From positions 1,989,501 through 2,053,500 of the forward strand of contig NC_009937.1 of the NCBI RefSeq assembly GCF_000010525.1: a DNA stretch of 64,000 nt, read 5' to 3'. Positions 1-10,086 of this stretch are shown here, piece by piece (within the stretch, counting starts at the first letter, position 1; every line of letters starts with the position of its first letter). The notes under the pieces were generated by a model. That model was not told the origin of the DNA. It saw only the letters and a program-made list of their open reading frames with translations, and searched no databases. This DNA is from Azorhizobium caulinodans ORS 571 (GTDB lineage: Bacteria > Pseudomonadota > Alphaproteobacteria > Rhizobiales > Xanthobacteraceae). The position numbers were made by a program, and so were the translations under genes.

Positions 1-55
1 GCCGGCATGACGGCGAGGGGCGCCCGGCCATCCGGTCTGCGGCGGAGCCGATTTC

Positions 56-1393
56 ATGCATGACATCAAGTGGATTCGCGAGGAGCCCGAGGCTCTGGTG
101 CGCGCGCTCGTGCGCCGTCAGGTGGCGAAGGACGAGGCGGTCGCCCTGCGCGACAAGCTCCTTTCCCTCGACACCGCCCGCCGCGAGACGCTGACCAAGC
201 TGGAAGGCCTGCTCGCCCGCCGCAACGCCGCCTCCAAGGAGATCGGCCAGGCCAAGGCCGCCAAGGACGAGGCCCGCGCGGCCGCTCTGATGGACGAGGT
301 GGCGAAGCTGAAGGTGGACGTGCCGGAACTGGAGCAGTCCGCCAAGGCCATCGAGGGGGAACTGGACGGCCTGCTCGCCGCCATTCCCAACGTGCCGCTT
401 GAAAGCGTGCCGGAGGGCAAGGACGAGCACGACAATGTCGAGCTGAAGGTCGTCGGCACCAAGCGCAACTATGCCTTCACGCCGAAGCAGCATTTCGAGC
501 TGGGCGAGGCGCTCGGCCTCATGGACTTCGAGACCGCCTCGAAGCTCTCGGGCGCCCGTTTCGTGGTGAACAAGGGGCCGCTCGCCCGTCTGGAGCGCGC
601 GCTCGGCCAGTTCTTCCTCGACATGCATGTGGAGCAACACGGCTACACGGAAGTGAACCCGCCGCTGCTGGTGCGCGACGAGACCATGTATGGCACGGCG
701 CAACTGCCGAAGTTCTTTGACGACCAGTTCGCCGTTTACGCCGGCTCCACCCAACGGGCGATCGGGGATGAAACCGATGCCGAGCGCTACTGGCTCATCC
801 CCACGGCCGAAGTGCCCCTGACCAATCTGGTGCGAGACTCGATCCTCTCCGAGGACGAACTGCCGCTGCGCTTCACCGCCAATACGCCTTGCTTCCGCGC
901 CGAGGCGGGATCGGCGGGGCGTGACACACGCGGCATGATCCGCCAGCACCAGTTCACCAAGGTGGAGATGGTCTCCATCACCACGCCGGAGACCTCGGAG
1001 GAGGAGCATCACCGCATGCTCGCCTGCGCCGAGGCGGTGTTGCAGAAGCTCGATTTGCATTATCGCGTGGTGACGCTGTGCACCGGCGACATGGGCTTTG
1101 CCTCGCGCAAGACCTTCGACATCGAGGTCTGGCTGCCCGGCCAGAACGCCTATCGCGAGATTTCGTCCTGCTCCGTCTGCGGCGACTTCCAGGCCCGGCG
1201 CATGAATGCCCGCTACCGTCCCGCCGAGGGCAAGGGGCCGCGCTTCGTTCATACGCTGAACGGCTCCGGCGTCGCCGTCGGCCGCGCGCTGGTGGCGGTG
1301 CTGGAGACCTATCAGCAGGAGGACGGCTCCATCGTCGTCCCCGACGTGCTCCAGTCCTACATGGGCGGCGTGACGGTCATCGCGAAGGCGTGA
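56..1393 (+). CDS. serS: Seryl-tRNA synthetase
   Basis: Charges tRNA-Ser with serine in the cytoplasm. The 445-residue length is normal for the family. Residues about 1-110 form the Lys/Glu/Ala-rich antiparallel coiled-coil arm that grips the long variable arm of tRNA-Ser. The class II core follows, with a motif 2-like stretch containing [14 protein letters not shown] and QHQFTKVEM, and a C-terminal motif 3 region with [14 protein letters not shown]. The ATG at 56 gives the canonical N-terminus beginning MHDIKWIRE. The next gene lies beyond a 400-base repeat-filled gap, so co-transcription is uncertain. Identification is firm. Confidence 0.97.
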   Translation: MHDIKWIREEPEALVRALVRRQVAKDEAVALRDKLLSLDTARRETLTKLEGLLARRNAASKEIGQAKAAKDEARAAALMDEVAKLKVDVPELEQSAKAIEGELDGLLAAIPNVPLESVPEGKDEHDNVELKVVGTKRNYAFTPKQHFELGEALGLMDFETASKLSGARFVVNKGPLARLERALGQFFLDMHVEQHGYTEVNPPLLVRDETMYGTAQLPKFFDDQFAVYAGSTQRAIGDETDAERYWLIPTAEVPLTNLVRDSILSEDELPLRFTANTPCFRAEAGSAGRDTRGMIRQHQFTKVEMVSITTPETSEEEHHRMLACAEAVLQKLDLHYRVVTLCTGDMGFASRKTFDIEVWLPGQNAYREISSCSVCGDFQARRMNARYRPAEGKGPRFVHTLNGSGVAVGRALVAVLETYQQEDGSIVVPDVLQSYMGGVTVIAKA

Positions 1394-1433
1394 TCCGAAG
1401 GGCGTTGCTGTTGTGCAGCGACTGCGAGGCCAA

Positions 1434-1679
1434 CTCCCCTTGCGGGGGAGGGCTGGGGAGGGGGGTAATGCCCTCTCCACCTGAGCGTCCCATGAGCACC
1501 GCGGGGTGCGTTCCGGCGCACCCGGTCGCGGTCGCGTGTACCCCCCTCCCAACCCTCCCCCGCAAGGGGGGAGGGCTTTTGCGCGGCGCGACACATCCTA
1601 ACGTCCTGCTTCATCGGCTCGTTGGCAGCTCCCTCCCCCCTTGCGGGGGAGGGTTGGGGAGGGGGGTAATGCCCTCTCC
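1434..1679. repeat. Three GC-rich palindromic repeat copies in the serS-ftsB gap
   Basis: The 400-base gap after serS holds three copies of one element at about 1434-1477, 1538-1577 and 1628-1679. The core is CCCTCCCC-TTGC-GGGGGAGGG followed by a GGGGAGGGGGGTAATGCCCTCTCC arm, given here in parts. The middle copy is in the opposite orientation. The same element recurs at about 21.05, 24.84-25.12, 36.2-36.57 and 40.55-40.67 kb. Apart from these repeats I see no gene in the gap. Confidence 0.85.
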
Positions 1680-1794
1680 GTCCGAGCAAGCGCCAAAGGT
1701 CCCCCAACTCGCCTCGGCCGCACTGCGCAGCAGGAGCTGGCGCGAACCCCGCCCTTAACCGCGCTTCAACCTTGCTGGGCCACACTTGCCGCCC

Positions 1795-2118
1795 ATGCAG
1801 ACCCGTTCGCGCATCCGTGCCTTCTTCTTCGCCCTGCTACTCTATGTCGTGGCCGGCGGGGTGATCGGCTATTTCGCCTATCACGCCTACAATGGCGACC
1901 ATGGGCTCATGGCCAAGCGGAACTACGAGCAGGACGTGGTGCGGCTGGAGACTGAACTCGCCGCCCTGAAGTCCCAGAGGCAGGCGTTGGAGCACAAGGT
2001 CTCCCTGCTTGATCCCCGATCCATCGATCCCGATCTGCTGGATGAAGAAGGGCGCAAACAGCTCGATTTCATCAATGCGAAGGACCTCGTATTGATCAAA
2101 GGGGAGAAAATGAACTGA
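1795..2118 (+). CDS. FtsB/DivIC-type septum formation initiator protein
   Basis: Small bitopic membrane protein expected to act in the FtsB-FtsL-FtsQ subcomplex of the divisome. An N-terminal membrane segment at about residues 9-28 (FFFALLLYVVAGG) is followed by a Glu/Leu-rich coiled coil (residues about 38-70). The C-terminal part carries the LDEEGRKQLDFI signature seen in alphaproteobacterial septum formation initiators. At 107 residues it has normal length. I start at the ATG at 1795; a TTG nine bases upstream is also in frame. Placement directly before pdhA is a common alphaproteobacterial arrangement. The stop codon lies within an inverted repeat (2109-2159). Confidence 0.85.
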   Translation: MQTRSRIRAFFFALLLYVVAGGVIGYFAYHAYNGDHGLMAKRNYEQDVVRLETELAALKSQRQALEHKVSLLDPRSIDPDLLDEEGRKQLDFINAKDLVLIKGEKMN

Positions 2119-2159
2119 CAATAAGTTCATATCCCAAATGAACTTAAACGCAGTTCATT
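2109..2159. promoter_or_regulatory. Nested inverted repeat between ftsB-like gene and pdhA
   Basis: Outer arms AATGAACTG (2109-2117) and CAGTTCATT (2151-2159) enclose inner arms TAAGTTCAT (2122-2130) and ATGAACTTA (2138-2146) with a 7-base loop. The unit ATGAACT occurs four times in alternating orientation. The structure includes the stop codon of the upstream gene. It could be a transcript-end hairpin or a two-site operator for the pdh operon; there is no T-tract. Confidence 0.6.
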
Positions 2160-2276
2160 CCAGCAAAATCAAGCATTTGCAACGTGTTGCGGTGCAGCAA
2201 AGCACTTTTTCCGCTTTGGACTGTCCCTGAGGTGCGCTAGAGGAGAGGCCGGCTCTAGCGTTTCCTGAGGAAGTCG

Positions 2277-3290
2277 ATGGCAGCGAGAAAACCTTCCGCC
2301 CGGGCAGAGGCGGCTCCGGCCGGCGTACCGACCTTCACCAAAGAGCAGGAATTGCTCGCCTATCGCGAGATGCTGCTGATCCGGCGTTTCGAGGAGAAGG
2401 CCGGCCAGATGTACGGCATGGGCCTCATCGGCGGCTTCTGCCACCTCTACATCGGCCAGGAAGCGGTCGTCGTCGGCATGCAGATGGCGATGAAGCAGGG
2501 CGACCAGGTGATCACCGGTTACCGGGATCACGGCCACATGCTGGCCACCGGGATGGAGTCGCGCGGCGTCATGGCCGAGCTGACCGGCCGCAAGGGCGGC
2601 TACTCCAAGGGCAAGGGCGGCTCGATGCACATGTTCAGCATCGAGAAACAGTTCTTCGGCGGCCACGGCATCGTGGGCGCGCAGGTGTCGCTGGGCACCG
2701 GCCTCGGCTTCGCGAACCACTATCGCGAGAACGGCTCCGTCTCGGTCACCTATTTCGGTGACGGCGCGGCCAACCAGGGCCAGGTCTACGAGAGCTTCAA
2801 CATGGCCGAGCTCTGGAAGCTCCCGGTCGTGTACGTGATCGAGAACAACAAGTACGCCATGGGCACCGCGGTGAGCCGCGCCTCCGCCCAGACGGACTTC
2901 TCCAAGCGCGGCCAGTCCTTCAACATCCCCGGCGAGCAGGTGGATGGCATGGACGTGCGCGCCGTCAAGGCCGCCGGCGAGCGCGCCCTTGAGTTCGCCC
3001 GCTCCGGCAAGGGCCCCTACATCCTCGAGATGCAGACCTACCGCTATCGCGGCCACTCCATGTCCGATCCGGCCAAGTACCGGTCGAAGGAGGAGGTGCA
3101 GAAGATGCGGACCGAGCACGATCCCATCGAGCAGGTGCGCAACCGCCTGCTGGAGGCCGGCCTCGTCACCGAGGACGAACTGAAGAAGGTGGATGCGGAG
3201 ATCCGCGACATCGTCAACGATGCCGCCGATTTCGCCACCCACGATCCGGAACCCGATCCGTCCGAGCTGTACACGGACATCGTGCGCTGA
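2277..3290 (+). CDS. pdhA: Pyruvate dehydrogenase E1 component, alpha subunit
   Basis: With E1 beta it forms the thiamine-diphosphate enzyme that decarboxylates pyruvate and reductively acetylates the lipoyl groups of E2. The ThDP-binding motif is visible as GDGAANQGQ followed about 25 residues later by ENNKYAMGT. GGHGIVGAQV and the YRYRGHSMSDPAKYR loop are also typical of alpha subunits. The length (337 residues) is normal for the short alphaproteobacterial form. A GAGGAAG ribosome-binding site precedes the ATG at 2277. It heads a cluster with a small membrane protein, pdhB, pdhC and lpdA. Confidence 0.97.
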   Translation: MAARKPSARAEAAPAGVPTFTKEQELLAYREMLLIRRFEEKAGQMYGMGLIGGFCHLYIGQEAVVVGMQMAMKQGDQVITGYRDHGHMLATGMESRGVMAELTGRKGGYSKGKGGSMHMFSIEKQFFGGHGIVGAQVSLGTGLGFANHYRENGSVSVTYFGDGAANQGQVYESFNMAELWKLPVVYVIENNKYAMGTAVSRASAQTDFSKRGQSFNIPGEQVDGMDVRAVKAAGERALEFARSGKGPYILEMQTYRYRGHSMSDPAKYRSKEEVQKMRTEHDPIEQVRNRLLEAGLVTEDELKKVDAEIRDIVNDAADFATHDPEPDPSELYTDIVR

Positions 3291-3300
3291 CGAGCTGCCC

Positions 3301-3648
3301 GTGGCGGTCGTGGCCCTCATCGTCCTCTTTCTTGCGCTGGCGAGTGCCGTCGCCAGCTGGGGCGTTGCCGTGACCGAGGGATTGAAGGCGAAGGGGGCCG
3401 CGGAGGCGGCCGGCGGATCCCACGGCTCCGTCTCCATGGCCCATCTGGTGCTGTGGCCCTTCGCCGCCCGTCTGCTTTCCGGACCCGCCGCCGATCCTGC
3501 GCGCCGGGTGGGCAAGGCCCAGGTGGCCTTCATCGCAGCCTTGATGATCGCGGTTGCCGCGGTCTCCGTTTACACCAACCTTTCGGCCGTGCGCCCGCCG
3601 TCTGCCGCTCCGGCAGCCCCGGGAGCCGCTCCGTCCAGCAAGAGCTGA
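3301..3648 (+). CDS. Small two-segment membrane protein between pdhA and pdhB
   Basis: Unrecognised protein of about 115 residues. The GTG start at 3301, ten bases after the pdhA stop, gives an N-terminal hydrophobic segment ([18 protein letters not shown]). A second one lies near residues 77-93 ([16 protein letters not shown]), followed by an Ala/Pro-rich tail. It ends five bases before pdhB, so it is almost certainly co-transcribed with the pyruvate dehydrogenase genes. The reading frame is open further upstream inside pdhA, so the exact start is uncertain. No function can be assigned. Confidence 0.65.
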   Translation: MAVVALIVLFLALASAVASWGVAVTEGLKAKGAAEAAGGSHGSVSMAHLVLWPFAARLLSGPAADPARRVGKAQVAFIAALMIAVAAVSVYTNLSAVRPPSAAPAAPGAAPSSKS

Positions 3649-3653
3649 CAGCC

Positions 3654-5054
3654 ATGCCCGTCGATATTCTCATGCCGGCCCTGTCTCCGACCATGGAGAA
3701 GGGCAACCTCACGAAGTGGGTGAAGAAGGAAGGCGACACGGTCAAGGCCGGCGACGTCATCGCCGAGATCGAGACCGACAAGGCCACCATGGAAGTGGAG
3801 GCCGTGGACGAGGGCATCCTCGGCAAGATCCTGATCCCGGAAGGCACGCAGGACGTGGCCGTGAACACCCCCATCGCCGTGATCCTTGGCGAGGGTGAGG
3901 ACGCCTCCGCAGCCAGCACGCCGGCGCCGCAGCAGAAGGTCGCCGAGAGCGCCGCCCCGGCCTCCCCGGTGGCCGCCGCCGCCCCGGCGCCGCAGGCGAG
4001 CGTGCCCTCCGCCGTCGCCAACCCGCCGGTCGTCACCTCCCAGCCTGATCCGGAAGTGCCCGCGGGCACCGAGATGGTCACGATGACCGTGCGCGAAGCG
4101 CTGCGCGACGCCATGGCCGAAGAGATGCGCCGCGACGGCGACGTCTTCGTGATGGGTGAGGAGGTCGCCGAATATCAGGGCGCCTACAAGATCACCCAGG
4201 GCCTCCTGCAGGAATTCGGCGCCAAGCGCGTGGTGGACACCCCCATCACCGAACACGGCTTCGCCGGCATGGGCGTGGGCGCCGCCATGGCGGGCCTCAA
4301 GCCCATCATCGAGTTCATGACCTTCAACTTCGCCATGCAGGCGATCGACCAGATCATCAACTCCGCCGCCAAGACGCTCTACATGTCCGGCGGCCAGGTG
4401 CAGTGCTCGGTGGTGTTCCGCGGCCCGAACGGCGCCGCCGCCCGCGTCGCCGCCCAGCACAGCCAGGATTATGCGGCCTGGTACAGCCACATCCCCGGCC
4501 TCAAGGTGGTGGCGCCTTATACGGCGGCAGACGCCAAGGGCCTGCTCAAGGCGGCCATCCGCGATCCGAACCCGGTCATCTTCCTTGAGAACGAGATCCT
4601 CTACGGCCACTCCTTCGAGGTGCCGAAGCTGGACGATTACGTGCTGCCCATCGGCAAGGCCCGCATCGCCCGCGCCGGCAAGGATGTGACGCTCGTCTCC
4701 TGGTCCATCGGCATGACCTATACGCTGAAGGCGGCCGAGGAACTGGCCAAGCAGGGCATCGAGGCGGAGGTCATCGACCTGCGCACGATCCGTCCCATGG
4801 ACGTGCCCACCATCATCGAATCGGTGAAGAAGACCGGCCGCTGCGTCACCGTCGAGGAAGGCTGGCCGCAGTCCGGCGTCGGTTCCGAGATCGCCGCCCA
4901 GCTCATGGAAAAGGCGTTCGACTATCTCGACGCTCCCGTGCTGCGCGTGACCGGCAAGGATGTGCCCATGCCGTATGCCGCCAATCTCGAAAAGCTCGCG
5001 CTGCCGAACGTCGCCGAGGTGATCGAGGCGGTGCGCGCGGTCACCTATCGCTGA
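3654..5054 (+). CDS. pdhB: Pyruvate dehydrogenase E1 component, beta subunit with N-terminal lipoyl domain
   Basis: Beta half of the E1 heterotetramer. Residues 1-78 are a complete lipoyl domain with the modification lysine in [11 protein letters not shown] (Lys43), then an Ala/Pro-rich linker to about residue 130. The transketolase-like pyrimidine-binding domain ([16 protein letters not shown]) and C-terminal transketolase domain follow. A lipoylated E1 beta is an established feature of rhizobial-type PDH. The ATG at 3654 starts the lipoyl domain exactly; an in-frame extension upstream merely overlaps the small membrane protein gene. The lipoyl-domain DNA is nearly identical in places to that of pdhC. 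Confidence 0.96.
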   Translation: MPVDILMPALSPTMEKGNLTKWVKKEGDTVKAGDVIAEIETDKATMEVEAVDEGILGKILIPEGTQDVAVNTPIAVILGEGEDASAASTPAPQQKVAESAAPASPVAAAAPAPQASVPSAVANPPVVTSQPDPEVPAGTEMVTMTVREALRDAMAEEMRRDGDVFVMGEEVAEYQGAYKITQGLLQEFGAKRVVDTPITEHGFAGMGVGAAMAGLKPIIEFMTFNFAMQAIDQIINSAAKTLYMSGGQVQCSVVFRGPNGAAARVAAQHSQDYAAWYSHIPGLKVVAPYTAADAKGLLKAAIRDPNPVIFLENEILYGHSFEVPKLDDYVLPIGKARIARAGKDVTLVSWSIGMTYTLKAAEELAKQGIEAEVIDLRTIRPMDVPTIIESVKKTGRCVTVEEGWPQSGVGSEIAAQLMEKAFDYLDAPVLRVTGKDVPMPYAANLEKLALPNVAEVIEAVRAVTYR

Positions 5055-5069
5055 GCGGGAGGAGCAGAC

Positions 5070-6449
5070 ATGCCCATCGAGATCCTGATGCCGGCCCTGT
5101 CTCCCACCATGGAGAAGGGCAACCTCGCCAAGTGGCTCAAGAAGGAAGGTGACAGCGTCAAGTCCGGCGACGTCATCGCCGAGATCGAGACCGACAAGGC
5201 CACCATGGAAGTGGAGGCCGTCGACGAGGGCGTCCTCGCCAAGATCGTGGTGCCGGAAGGGTCGCAGGACGTGCCGGTGAACCAGCTCATCGCGGTTCTG
5301 GCCGGCGAGGGCGAGGATGTCGCCGCGGCTGCGGCCTCCGCCGGCTCCGGCGGCGCCAAGCCGGCCGCGGCGCCCGCTCCGGCGGCGGCCCCGGCTGCGG
5401 CTCCCGCCGCTGCCCCGGCGCCTGTGGCGGCTCCGGCTGCGGCCCCCGCTCCGGCGGCCGCGCCTGTCGCTGCCGCCCCCACCGGTGGCCGCGTGTTCGC
5501 CTCGCCGCTGGCCCGTCGCCTCGCGAAGGAGAAGGGCATCGATCTCGCGGCGCTGGCGGGCTCCGGTCCGCGCGGCCGCATCATCGCCCGCGACGTGGAA
5601 GGGGCGAAGCCCGGTGCGGCTCCGGCTGCCGCCGCTGCGGCCCCGGCCGCTGCCGCGCCCGCTCCCGCTCCCAAGGCGACTGCGGCTGCCGCGCCCGCCG
5701 TCTCCGGCCCGACCGCCGATCAGGTCAAGGCGCTGTTCGCCGAGGGCACCTATGAGGAGGTGCAGCTCGATGGCATGCGCAAGACCATCGCCAAGCGCCT
5801 TGTGGAGAGCGAGCAGCTCACGCCCACCTTCTACCTCTCGGTGGATTGCGACATCGACGACCTGATGAAGCTGCGCGAGACGGTCAACGCCTCCGCGCCG
5901 AAGGACAAGGACGGCAAGCCCGGCTTCCGCGTCTCGGTCAACGACTTCGTCATCAAGGCGCTGGCGCTGGCGCTCCAGAAGGTGCCCGCCGCCAATGCCG
6001 TGTGGGCCGAGGACCGTATCCTGCGCCTCAAGCACTCGGACGTGGGCGTCGCGGTGGCCATCGACGGTGGCCTGTTCGCGCCCATCGTGAAGAAGGCGGA
6101 GCAGAAGACGCTCTCGGCCATCTCCAACGAGATGCGCGACCTCGCCACCCGCGCCCGCACCAAGAAGCTGAAGCCCGACGAGTATCAGGGCGGCTCCACC
6201 TCGGTGTCGAACCTCGGCATGATGGGCGTGCGCGACTTCGTGGCCATCATCAACGCGCCGCAGTCCTCGATCCTGGCGGTCGGCGCCAGCGAGCAGCGGC
6301 CGGTGGTGCGTGGCGGCGAGATCAAGATCGCCACCCAGTTCACCGCCACCATCACCTGCGATCACCGCGTGATGGATGGTGCGCTGGGCGCCGAATTGCT
6401 CGCCGCGTTCAAGGGCTTCATCGAGAACCCCATGTCCATGCTGGTGTGA
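5070..6449 (+). CDS. pdhC: Pyruvate dehydrogenase E2, dihydrolipoamide acetyltransferase
   Basis: Core of the PDH complex; transfers acetyl from lipoamide to CoA. Domains in order: one lipoyl domain (residues 1-78, Lys43 in [11 protein letters not shown]), a long Ala/Pro linker, a peripheral subunit-binding domain (about 143-178, [16 protein letters not shown]), a second Ala/Pro linker, and the catalytic domain from about 225. The active-site motif DHRVMDG is at about 431-437. The 459-residue length fits the one-lipoyl class. It starts 15 bases after pdhB. A strong hairpin sits eight bases after the stop. Confidence 0.97.
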   Translation: MPIEILMPALSPTMEKGNLAKWLKKEGDSVKSGDVIAEIETDKATMEVEAVDEGVLAKIVVPEGSQDVPVNQLIAVLAGEGEDVAAAAASAGSGGAKPAAAPAPAAAPAAAPAAAPAPVAAPAAAPAPAAAPVAAAPTGGRVFASPLARRLAKEKGIDLAALAGSGPRGRIIARDVEGAKPGAAPAAAAAAPAAAAPAPAPKATAAAAPAVSGPTADQVKALFAEGTYEEVQLDGMRKTIAKRLVESEQLTPTFYLSVDCDIDDLMKLRETVNASAPKDKDGKPGFRVSVNDFVIKALALALQKVPAANAVWAEDRILRLKHSDVGVAVAIDGGLFAPIVKKAEQKTLSAISNEMRDLATRARTKKLKPDEYQGGSTSVSNLGMMGVRDFVAIINAPQSSILAVGASEQRPVVRGGEIKIATQFTATITCDHRVMDGALGAELLAAFKGFIENPMSMLV

Positions 6450-6457
6450 CCGTCTGG

Positions 6458-6480
6458 CCGGGGGCGCCCCGCGCCCCCGG
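6458..6480 (+). terminator. Hairpin after pdhC
   Basis: Arms CCGGGGGCG (6458-6466) and CGCCCCCGG (6472-6480) pair perfectly over nine bases with a five-base loop, directly after the pdhC stop. No U-tract follows, so it may attenuate or stabilise the transcript rather than end it outright. Confidence 0.5.
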
Positions 6481-6596
6481 TTCCGCGCGGCCCGGTTCTG
6501 TCCCTGCGGCAGATCAAATCGCGGGGCGGCGGGACAGTGTAGCTGCTGGTGCCAGAGGCGGTGCGCCGCCTCAGCCAACACAGGAGGACGCTTCCC

Positions 6597-6833
6597 ATGA
6601 GCCACACCCCGCACGAGATCCTCGCCGAGTTCCCCGAGCACGCGGACAAGATCCACGCTTTGCGGCAGGCGAACGCTCATTTCGCCCGTCTCTATGACGA
6701 GTATCACGAGGTCAACCGCTCGGTTCACCGGGCCGAGACCGATCTGGAGCCGCGCTCCGACGCCGACGTGGAAAGCCTCCGCAAGCAGCGGATGCGGCTC
6801 AAGGACGAGATTTACGCCCTGCTGACGCACTGA
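6597..6833 (+). CDS. DUF465/YdcH-family small protein
   Basis: Cytoplasmic protein of 78 residues, rich in charged residues and predicted mostly helical. The pattern with FPEHADKIHALRQANAHFARLYDEYHEVN near the start (quoted in part) and a closing LKDEIYALL is characteristic of the YdcH/DUF465 family, whose function is unknown. The ATG at 6597 follows an AGGAGG ribosome-binding site; the upstream in-frame ATG at 6549 lacks one. It lies between pdhC and lpdA, an arrangement I cannot tie to PDH function. Confidence 0.85.
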   Translation: MSHTPHEILAEFPEHADKIHALRQANAHFARLYDEYHEVNRSVHRAETDLEPRSDADVESLRKQRMRLKDEIYALLTH

Positions 6834-6952
6834 TCCGGCGCACCGGGGCCGAGCCTGACCTCAGGCTCCGCTCCGGCCGCGCATGCGGGAGGATCAGCAG
6901 GAAGACCCCATCGACCCACCGGCCGCGCGCGGCGGAAGGGGAGGAGAGACCC

Positions 6953-8371
6953 ATGGCTGAGACTTCCTACGATGTGATCGTGATCGGCGGCGGCCCCGGC
7001 GGCTATGTGGCCGCCATCCGCGCCGCGCAGCTCGGATTCAAGACCGCGGTGGTGGAGAAGAAGCACCTCGGCGGCATCTGCCTCAACTGGGGCTGCATCC
7101 CCACCAAGGCCCTGCTGCGCTCCGCCGAAATCTATCACTATATGGAGCACGCCAAGGACTACGGCCTCTCCGCCGAGAAGATCGGCTTCGACATCGGCGC
7201 GGTGGTGAAGCGCTCGCGCGGCGTGTCGCAGCAGCTGAACACCGGCGTCGGCTTCCTGATGAAGAAGAACAAGATCGACGTGATCTGGGGCTCGGCCACC
7301 CTGACGGCGCCGGGCAAGATCAAGGTCGAGGCGGCCCCCGATGCCCCCAAGGGCGCACTCGGCGGCGGCGACTATCTCGGCAAGCACATCATCGTCGCCA
7401 CCGGTGCCCGCCCGCGCGCGCTGCCCGGCATCGAGCCCGACAAGAAGCTCATCTGGACCTATTTCGAGGCCATGGTGCCCGACCGCATGCCGAAGTCGCT
7501 GCTGGTCATGGGTTCCGGCGCCATCGGCATCGAGTTCGCCTCCTTCTACAAGACCATGGGCGCCGATGTGACCGTGGTCGAGGTGATGCCGCAGATCCTC
7601 CCCGTGGAGGATGAGGAGATCGCCGCCCTCGCGCGCAAGCGCTTCGAGAAGCAGGGCATGAAGATCCTCTCCGGCGCCAAGGTGACGGGCGTCACCAAGC
7701 AGGCGGACAGCCTCACCGTGCACGTGGAGGATTCCAAGGGCGCCAAGCAGGACTTCCAGGTGGAGCGCATGATCTCCGCCGTGGGCGTGGTCGGCAATGT
7801 GGACGGCCTCGGCCTCGAGAACCTCGGTGTGAAGATCGAGCGCGGCATCATCGTCACGGACGGCTACGGCCGCACCAACGTGCCGGGCGTCTATGCCATC
7901 GGCGACGTGGCGGGGGCGCCCATGCTGGCCCACAAGGCCGAGCATGAGGGCGTGATCTGCGTCGAGACCATCAAGGGTCTCCACACCCACCCAATGGACA
8001 AGGCCAAGATCCCCGGCTGCACCTATTGCACGCCGCAGATCGCCTCCGTCGGCCTCACCGAGAAGAAGGCCCGCGAGCTCGGCCGTGACATCCGCGTCGG
8101 CCGCTTCCCCTTCATCGGCAACGGCAAGGCCATTGCGCTGGGCGAGCCGGAGGGTCTGGTCAAGACCATCTTCGACAAGAAAACCGGCGAGCTGCTGGGC
8201 GCCCATCTCATTGGTGCGGAAGTGACCGAGCTGATCCAGGGCTTCGTCATCGCCATGAACCTTGAGACCACCGAGGAAGAGCTGATCCACGCGGTGTTCC
8301 CGCATCCCACGCTCTCCGAGACCATGCACGAGAGCGTGCTGGACGCCTACGGGCGCGTGATCCACACCTGA
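6953..8371 (+). CDS. lpdA: Dihydrolipoyl dehydrogenase (E3)
   Basis: Flavoenzyme that reoxidises dihydrolipoamide on E2 with NAD+. The N-terminal FAD-binding motif [10 protein letters not shown] is followed by the redox disulfide in [16 protein letters not shown] (Cys43 and Cys48). An NAD-binding motif occurs at [12 protein letters not shown]. The C-terminal [12 protein letters not shown] supplies the catalytic His-Glu pair of the partner subunit. Length 472 is typical. Its position in the pdh cluster marks it as the PDH-dedicated E3, though other E3 copies may exist elsewhere in the genome. A short hairpin lies just after the stop. Confidence 0.97.
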   Translation: MAETSYDVIVIGGGPGGYVAAIRAAQLGFKTAVVEKKHLGGICLNWGCIPTKALLRSAEIYHYMEHAKDYGLSAEKIGFDIGAVVKRSRGVSQQLNTGVGFLMKKNKIDVIWGSATLTAPGKIKVEAAPDAPKGALGGGDYLGKHIIVATGARPRALPGIEPDKKLIWTYFEAMVPDRMPKSLLVMGSGAIGIEFASFYKTMGADVTVVEVMPQILPVEDEEIAALARKRFEKQGMKILSGAKVTGVTKQADSLTVHVEDSKGAKQDFQVERMISAVGVVGNVDGLGLENLGVKIERGIIVTDGYGRTNVPGVYAIGDVAGAPMLAHKAEHEGVICVETIKGLHTHPMDKAKIPGCTYCTPQIASVGLTEKKARELGRDIRVGRFPFIGNGKAIALGEPEGLVKTIFDKKTGELLGAHLIGAEVTELIQGFVIAMNLETTEEELIHAVFPHPTLSETMHESVLDAYGRVIHT

Positions 8372-8372
8372 T

Positions 8373-8388
8373 CGGGCGCCAGCGCCCG
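8373..8388 (+). terminator. Short GC hairpin after lpdA
   Basis: CGGGCG (8373-8378) and CGCCCG (8383-8388) can pair with a four-base loop immediately downstream of the lpdA stop. There is no T-run, so termination is only suggested. Confidence 0.35.
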
Positions 8389-8516
8389 GGCGGCACTGTC
8401 GCGCCCGGCGCATTCCTCGTTTGCGGCGCGGCGCCTCGACGCTGGCGGCGGCCGCAGCTAAGACATATGTGAATGACGGCCCGGCTCGGGGCCGGCTCGA
8501 AACAGATGCGGTCCCC

Positions 8517-9470
8517 ATGGTCACGGTCGTCAACACGCTGAACCGGCCCCGTCATCCGGAAAAGCAGAACCGTCCGGAAACGGAAGTCCTGCGCAAGCCG
8601 GACTGGATCCGCGTGAAGGCGCCGGGCTCCGCCGGCTGGTCCAACACGGCCGGCATCGTGCGCGCCAATGGCCTGCACACGGTGTGCGAGGAAGCCGGCT
8701 GCCCGAACATCGGTGAGTGCTGGGAGAAGAAGCACGCCACCTTCATGATCATGGGCGACACCTGCACGCGCGCCTGCTCTTTCTGCAACGTGCGCACCGG
8801 CATGCCCAAGGCGCTCGATCTCGACGAGCCGCAGAAGGTGGGCGAGGCGGTGGCCAAGCTCGGCCTTTCCCACGTGGTCATCACCTCGGTGGACCGCGAC
8901 GACCTCACTGACGGCGGGGCCGAGCATTTCGCCCGCACGATTGCGTCCATCCGCAAGCTCAGCCCCGGCACCACCATCGAGATCCTGACCCCGGACTTCC
9001 TGCGCAAGCCGGGGGCCATAGAGGTGGTGGTCGCGGCCCGCCCCGACGTCTTCAACCACAATCTGGAGACGGTGCCGGGCAAGTATCTGACGGTGCGACC
9101 CGGCGCGCGCTACTTCCATTCGCTCCGCCTGCTCCAGCAGGTGAAGGAACTCGACCCGTCCATCTTCACCAAGTCCGGCATCATGGTCGGGCTCGGCGAG
9201 GAGCGGAACGAGGTGCTCCAGCTCATGGATGACCTGCGGGCGGCGGAAGTCGACTTCATGACCATCGGCCAGTATCTCCAGCCCACCCGCAAGCACCACA
9301 AGGTGGAGCGCTTCGTGACGCCGGACGAGTTCAAGGCCTATGAGACGGTGGCCTATGCCAAGGGCTTCCTGATGGTCTCGTCCAGCCCGCTCACCCGCTC
9401 GTCGCACCATGCGGGCGACGATTTCGCCAAGCTCAGGGCCGCCCGCGAGGCGAAGCTCGGCCGGATCTGA
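8517..9470 (+). CDS. lipA: Lipoyl synthase
   Basis: Radical-SAM enzyme that inserts two sulfurs into octanoyl groups on lipoyl domains, which here means those of PdhB and PdhC. Two iron-sulfur sets are visible: the auxiliary cluster cysteines in [13 protein letters not shown] and the radical-SAM CxxxCxxC in CTRACSFCN. The C-terminal [16 protein letters not shown] supplies the conserved serine region. The ATG at 8517 gives the usual N-terminus ([11 protein letters not shown]) and 317 residues. Proximity to pdh and lpdA makes functional sense. Identification is firm. Confidence 0.97.
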   Translation: MVTVVNTLNRPRHPEKQNRPETEVLRKPDWIRVKAPGSAGWSNTAGIVRANGLHTVCEEAGCPNIGECWEKKHATFMIMGDTCTRACSFCNVRTGMPKALDLDEPQKVGEAVAKLGLSHVVITSVDRDDLTDGGAEHFARTIASIRKLSPGTTIEILTPDFLRKPGAIEVVVAARPDVFNHNLETVPGKYLTVRPGARYFHSLRLLQQVKELDPSIFTKSGIMVGLGEERNEVLQLMDDLRAAEVDFMTIGQYLQPTRKHHKVERFVTPDEFKAYETVAYAKGFLMVSSSPLTRSSHHAGDDFAKLRAAREAKLGRI

Positions 9471-9474
9471 TCGC

Positions 9475-9933
9475 GTGCCCTCCTTCTCGACCAAGAGGGT
9501 GGTGCGCCACTCGCCGCTCAACATGTTCGATCTCGTGGCGGATGTGGAGCAGTATCCGGAGTTCGTGCCTCTGTGCGAGGCGCTGCGGGTGCGCCGCCGG
9601 ACTCAGAGCGGCGAGGGCGTCGAGATTCTCGTCGCGGACATGACGGTCGCCTACAAGCTCATCCGCGAGACCTTCACATCCCGCGTGACGCTGGACCGCC
9701 CGCGCCGGGTGATCCATGTGGAATATCTCGACGGCCCCTTCAGCCGCCTCGACAACCGCTGGGAGTTCCTTACGGCGGGCGATGGGCAGTGCGAGGTGCG
9801 CTTCTCCATTTCCTATGAGTTCCGCTCGCGCACGCTGGGCCTGCTGATGGGCGCCATGTTCGACGCCGCCTTCCGCCGTTTTGCGGATGCCTTCGAGAAG
9901 CGCGCCGACGAGGTCTACGGCAAGGCCGCCTGA
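9475..9933 (+). CDS. RatA/Coq10-type START-domain protein
   Basis: About 152 residues with the polyketide-cyclase/START-like fold signature: an opening FSTKRVVRHSPLNMFDLVADVEQYPEFVPLC and a closing helix with MFDAAFRRFADAFEKRA (both quoted in part). Bacterial members are annotated RatA (reported ribosome-association toxin in E. coli), while mitochondrial Coq10 binds ubiquinone; which applies here is not decidable from sequence. The GTG at 9475 is four bases after the lipA stop, indicating translation coupling. Earlier in-frame ATGs lie inside lipA. Confidence 0.85.
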   Translation: MPSFSTKRVVRHSPLNMFDLVADVEQYPEFVPLCEALRVRRRTQSGEGVEILVADMTVAYKLIRETFTSRVTLDRPRRVIHVEYLDGPFSRLDNRWEFLTAGDGQCEVRFSISYEFRSRTLGLLMGAMFDAAFRRFADAFEKRADEVYGKAA

Positions 9934-10086
9934 GGCGTTTGGCAGGTGAGCGCGGCCGGGCCAAGGCGGGCGATGTTGGATTGGGCGTCGGCCAGTGGTG
10001 CCCGTTCGGGGCGCGGCCTTATCTTCCCGACTGCATAACGCATCCGAACCGTCATTGACGCTCGCGCCCGTGATGTCCCTCGAGGA

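Noticed and set aside
3570-6830. A very long minus-strand open frame (about 1086 codons) opposite the pyruvate dehydrogenase genes.
   Set aside because: It is antisense to well-recognised pdhB and pdhC, has low-complexity composition rich in His, Gly, Ala, Asp and Arg, and reflects GC-rich codon bias on the other strand.
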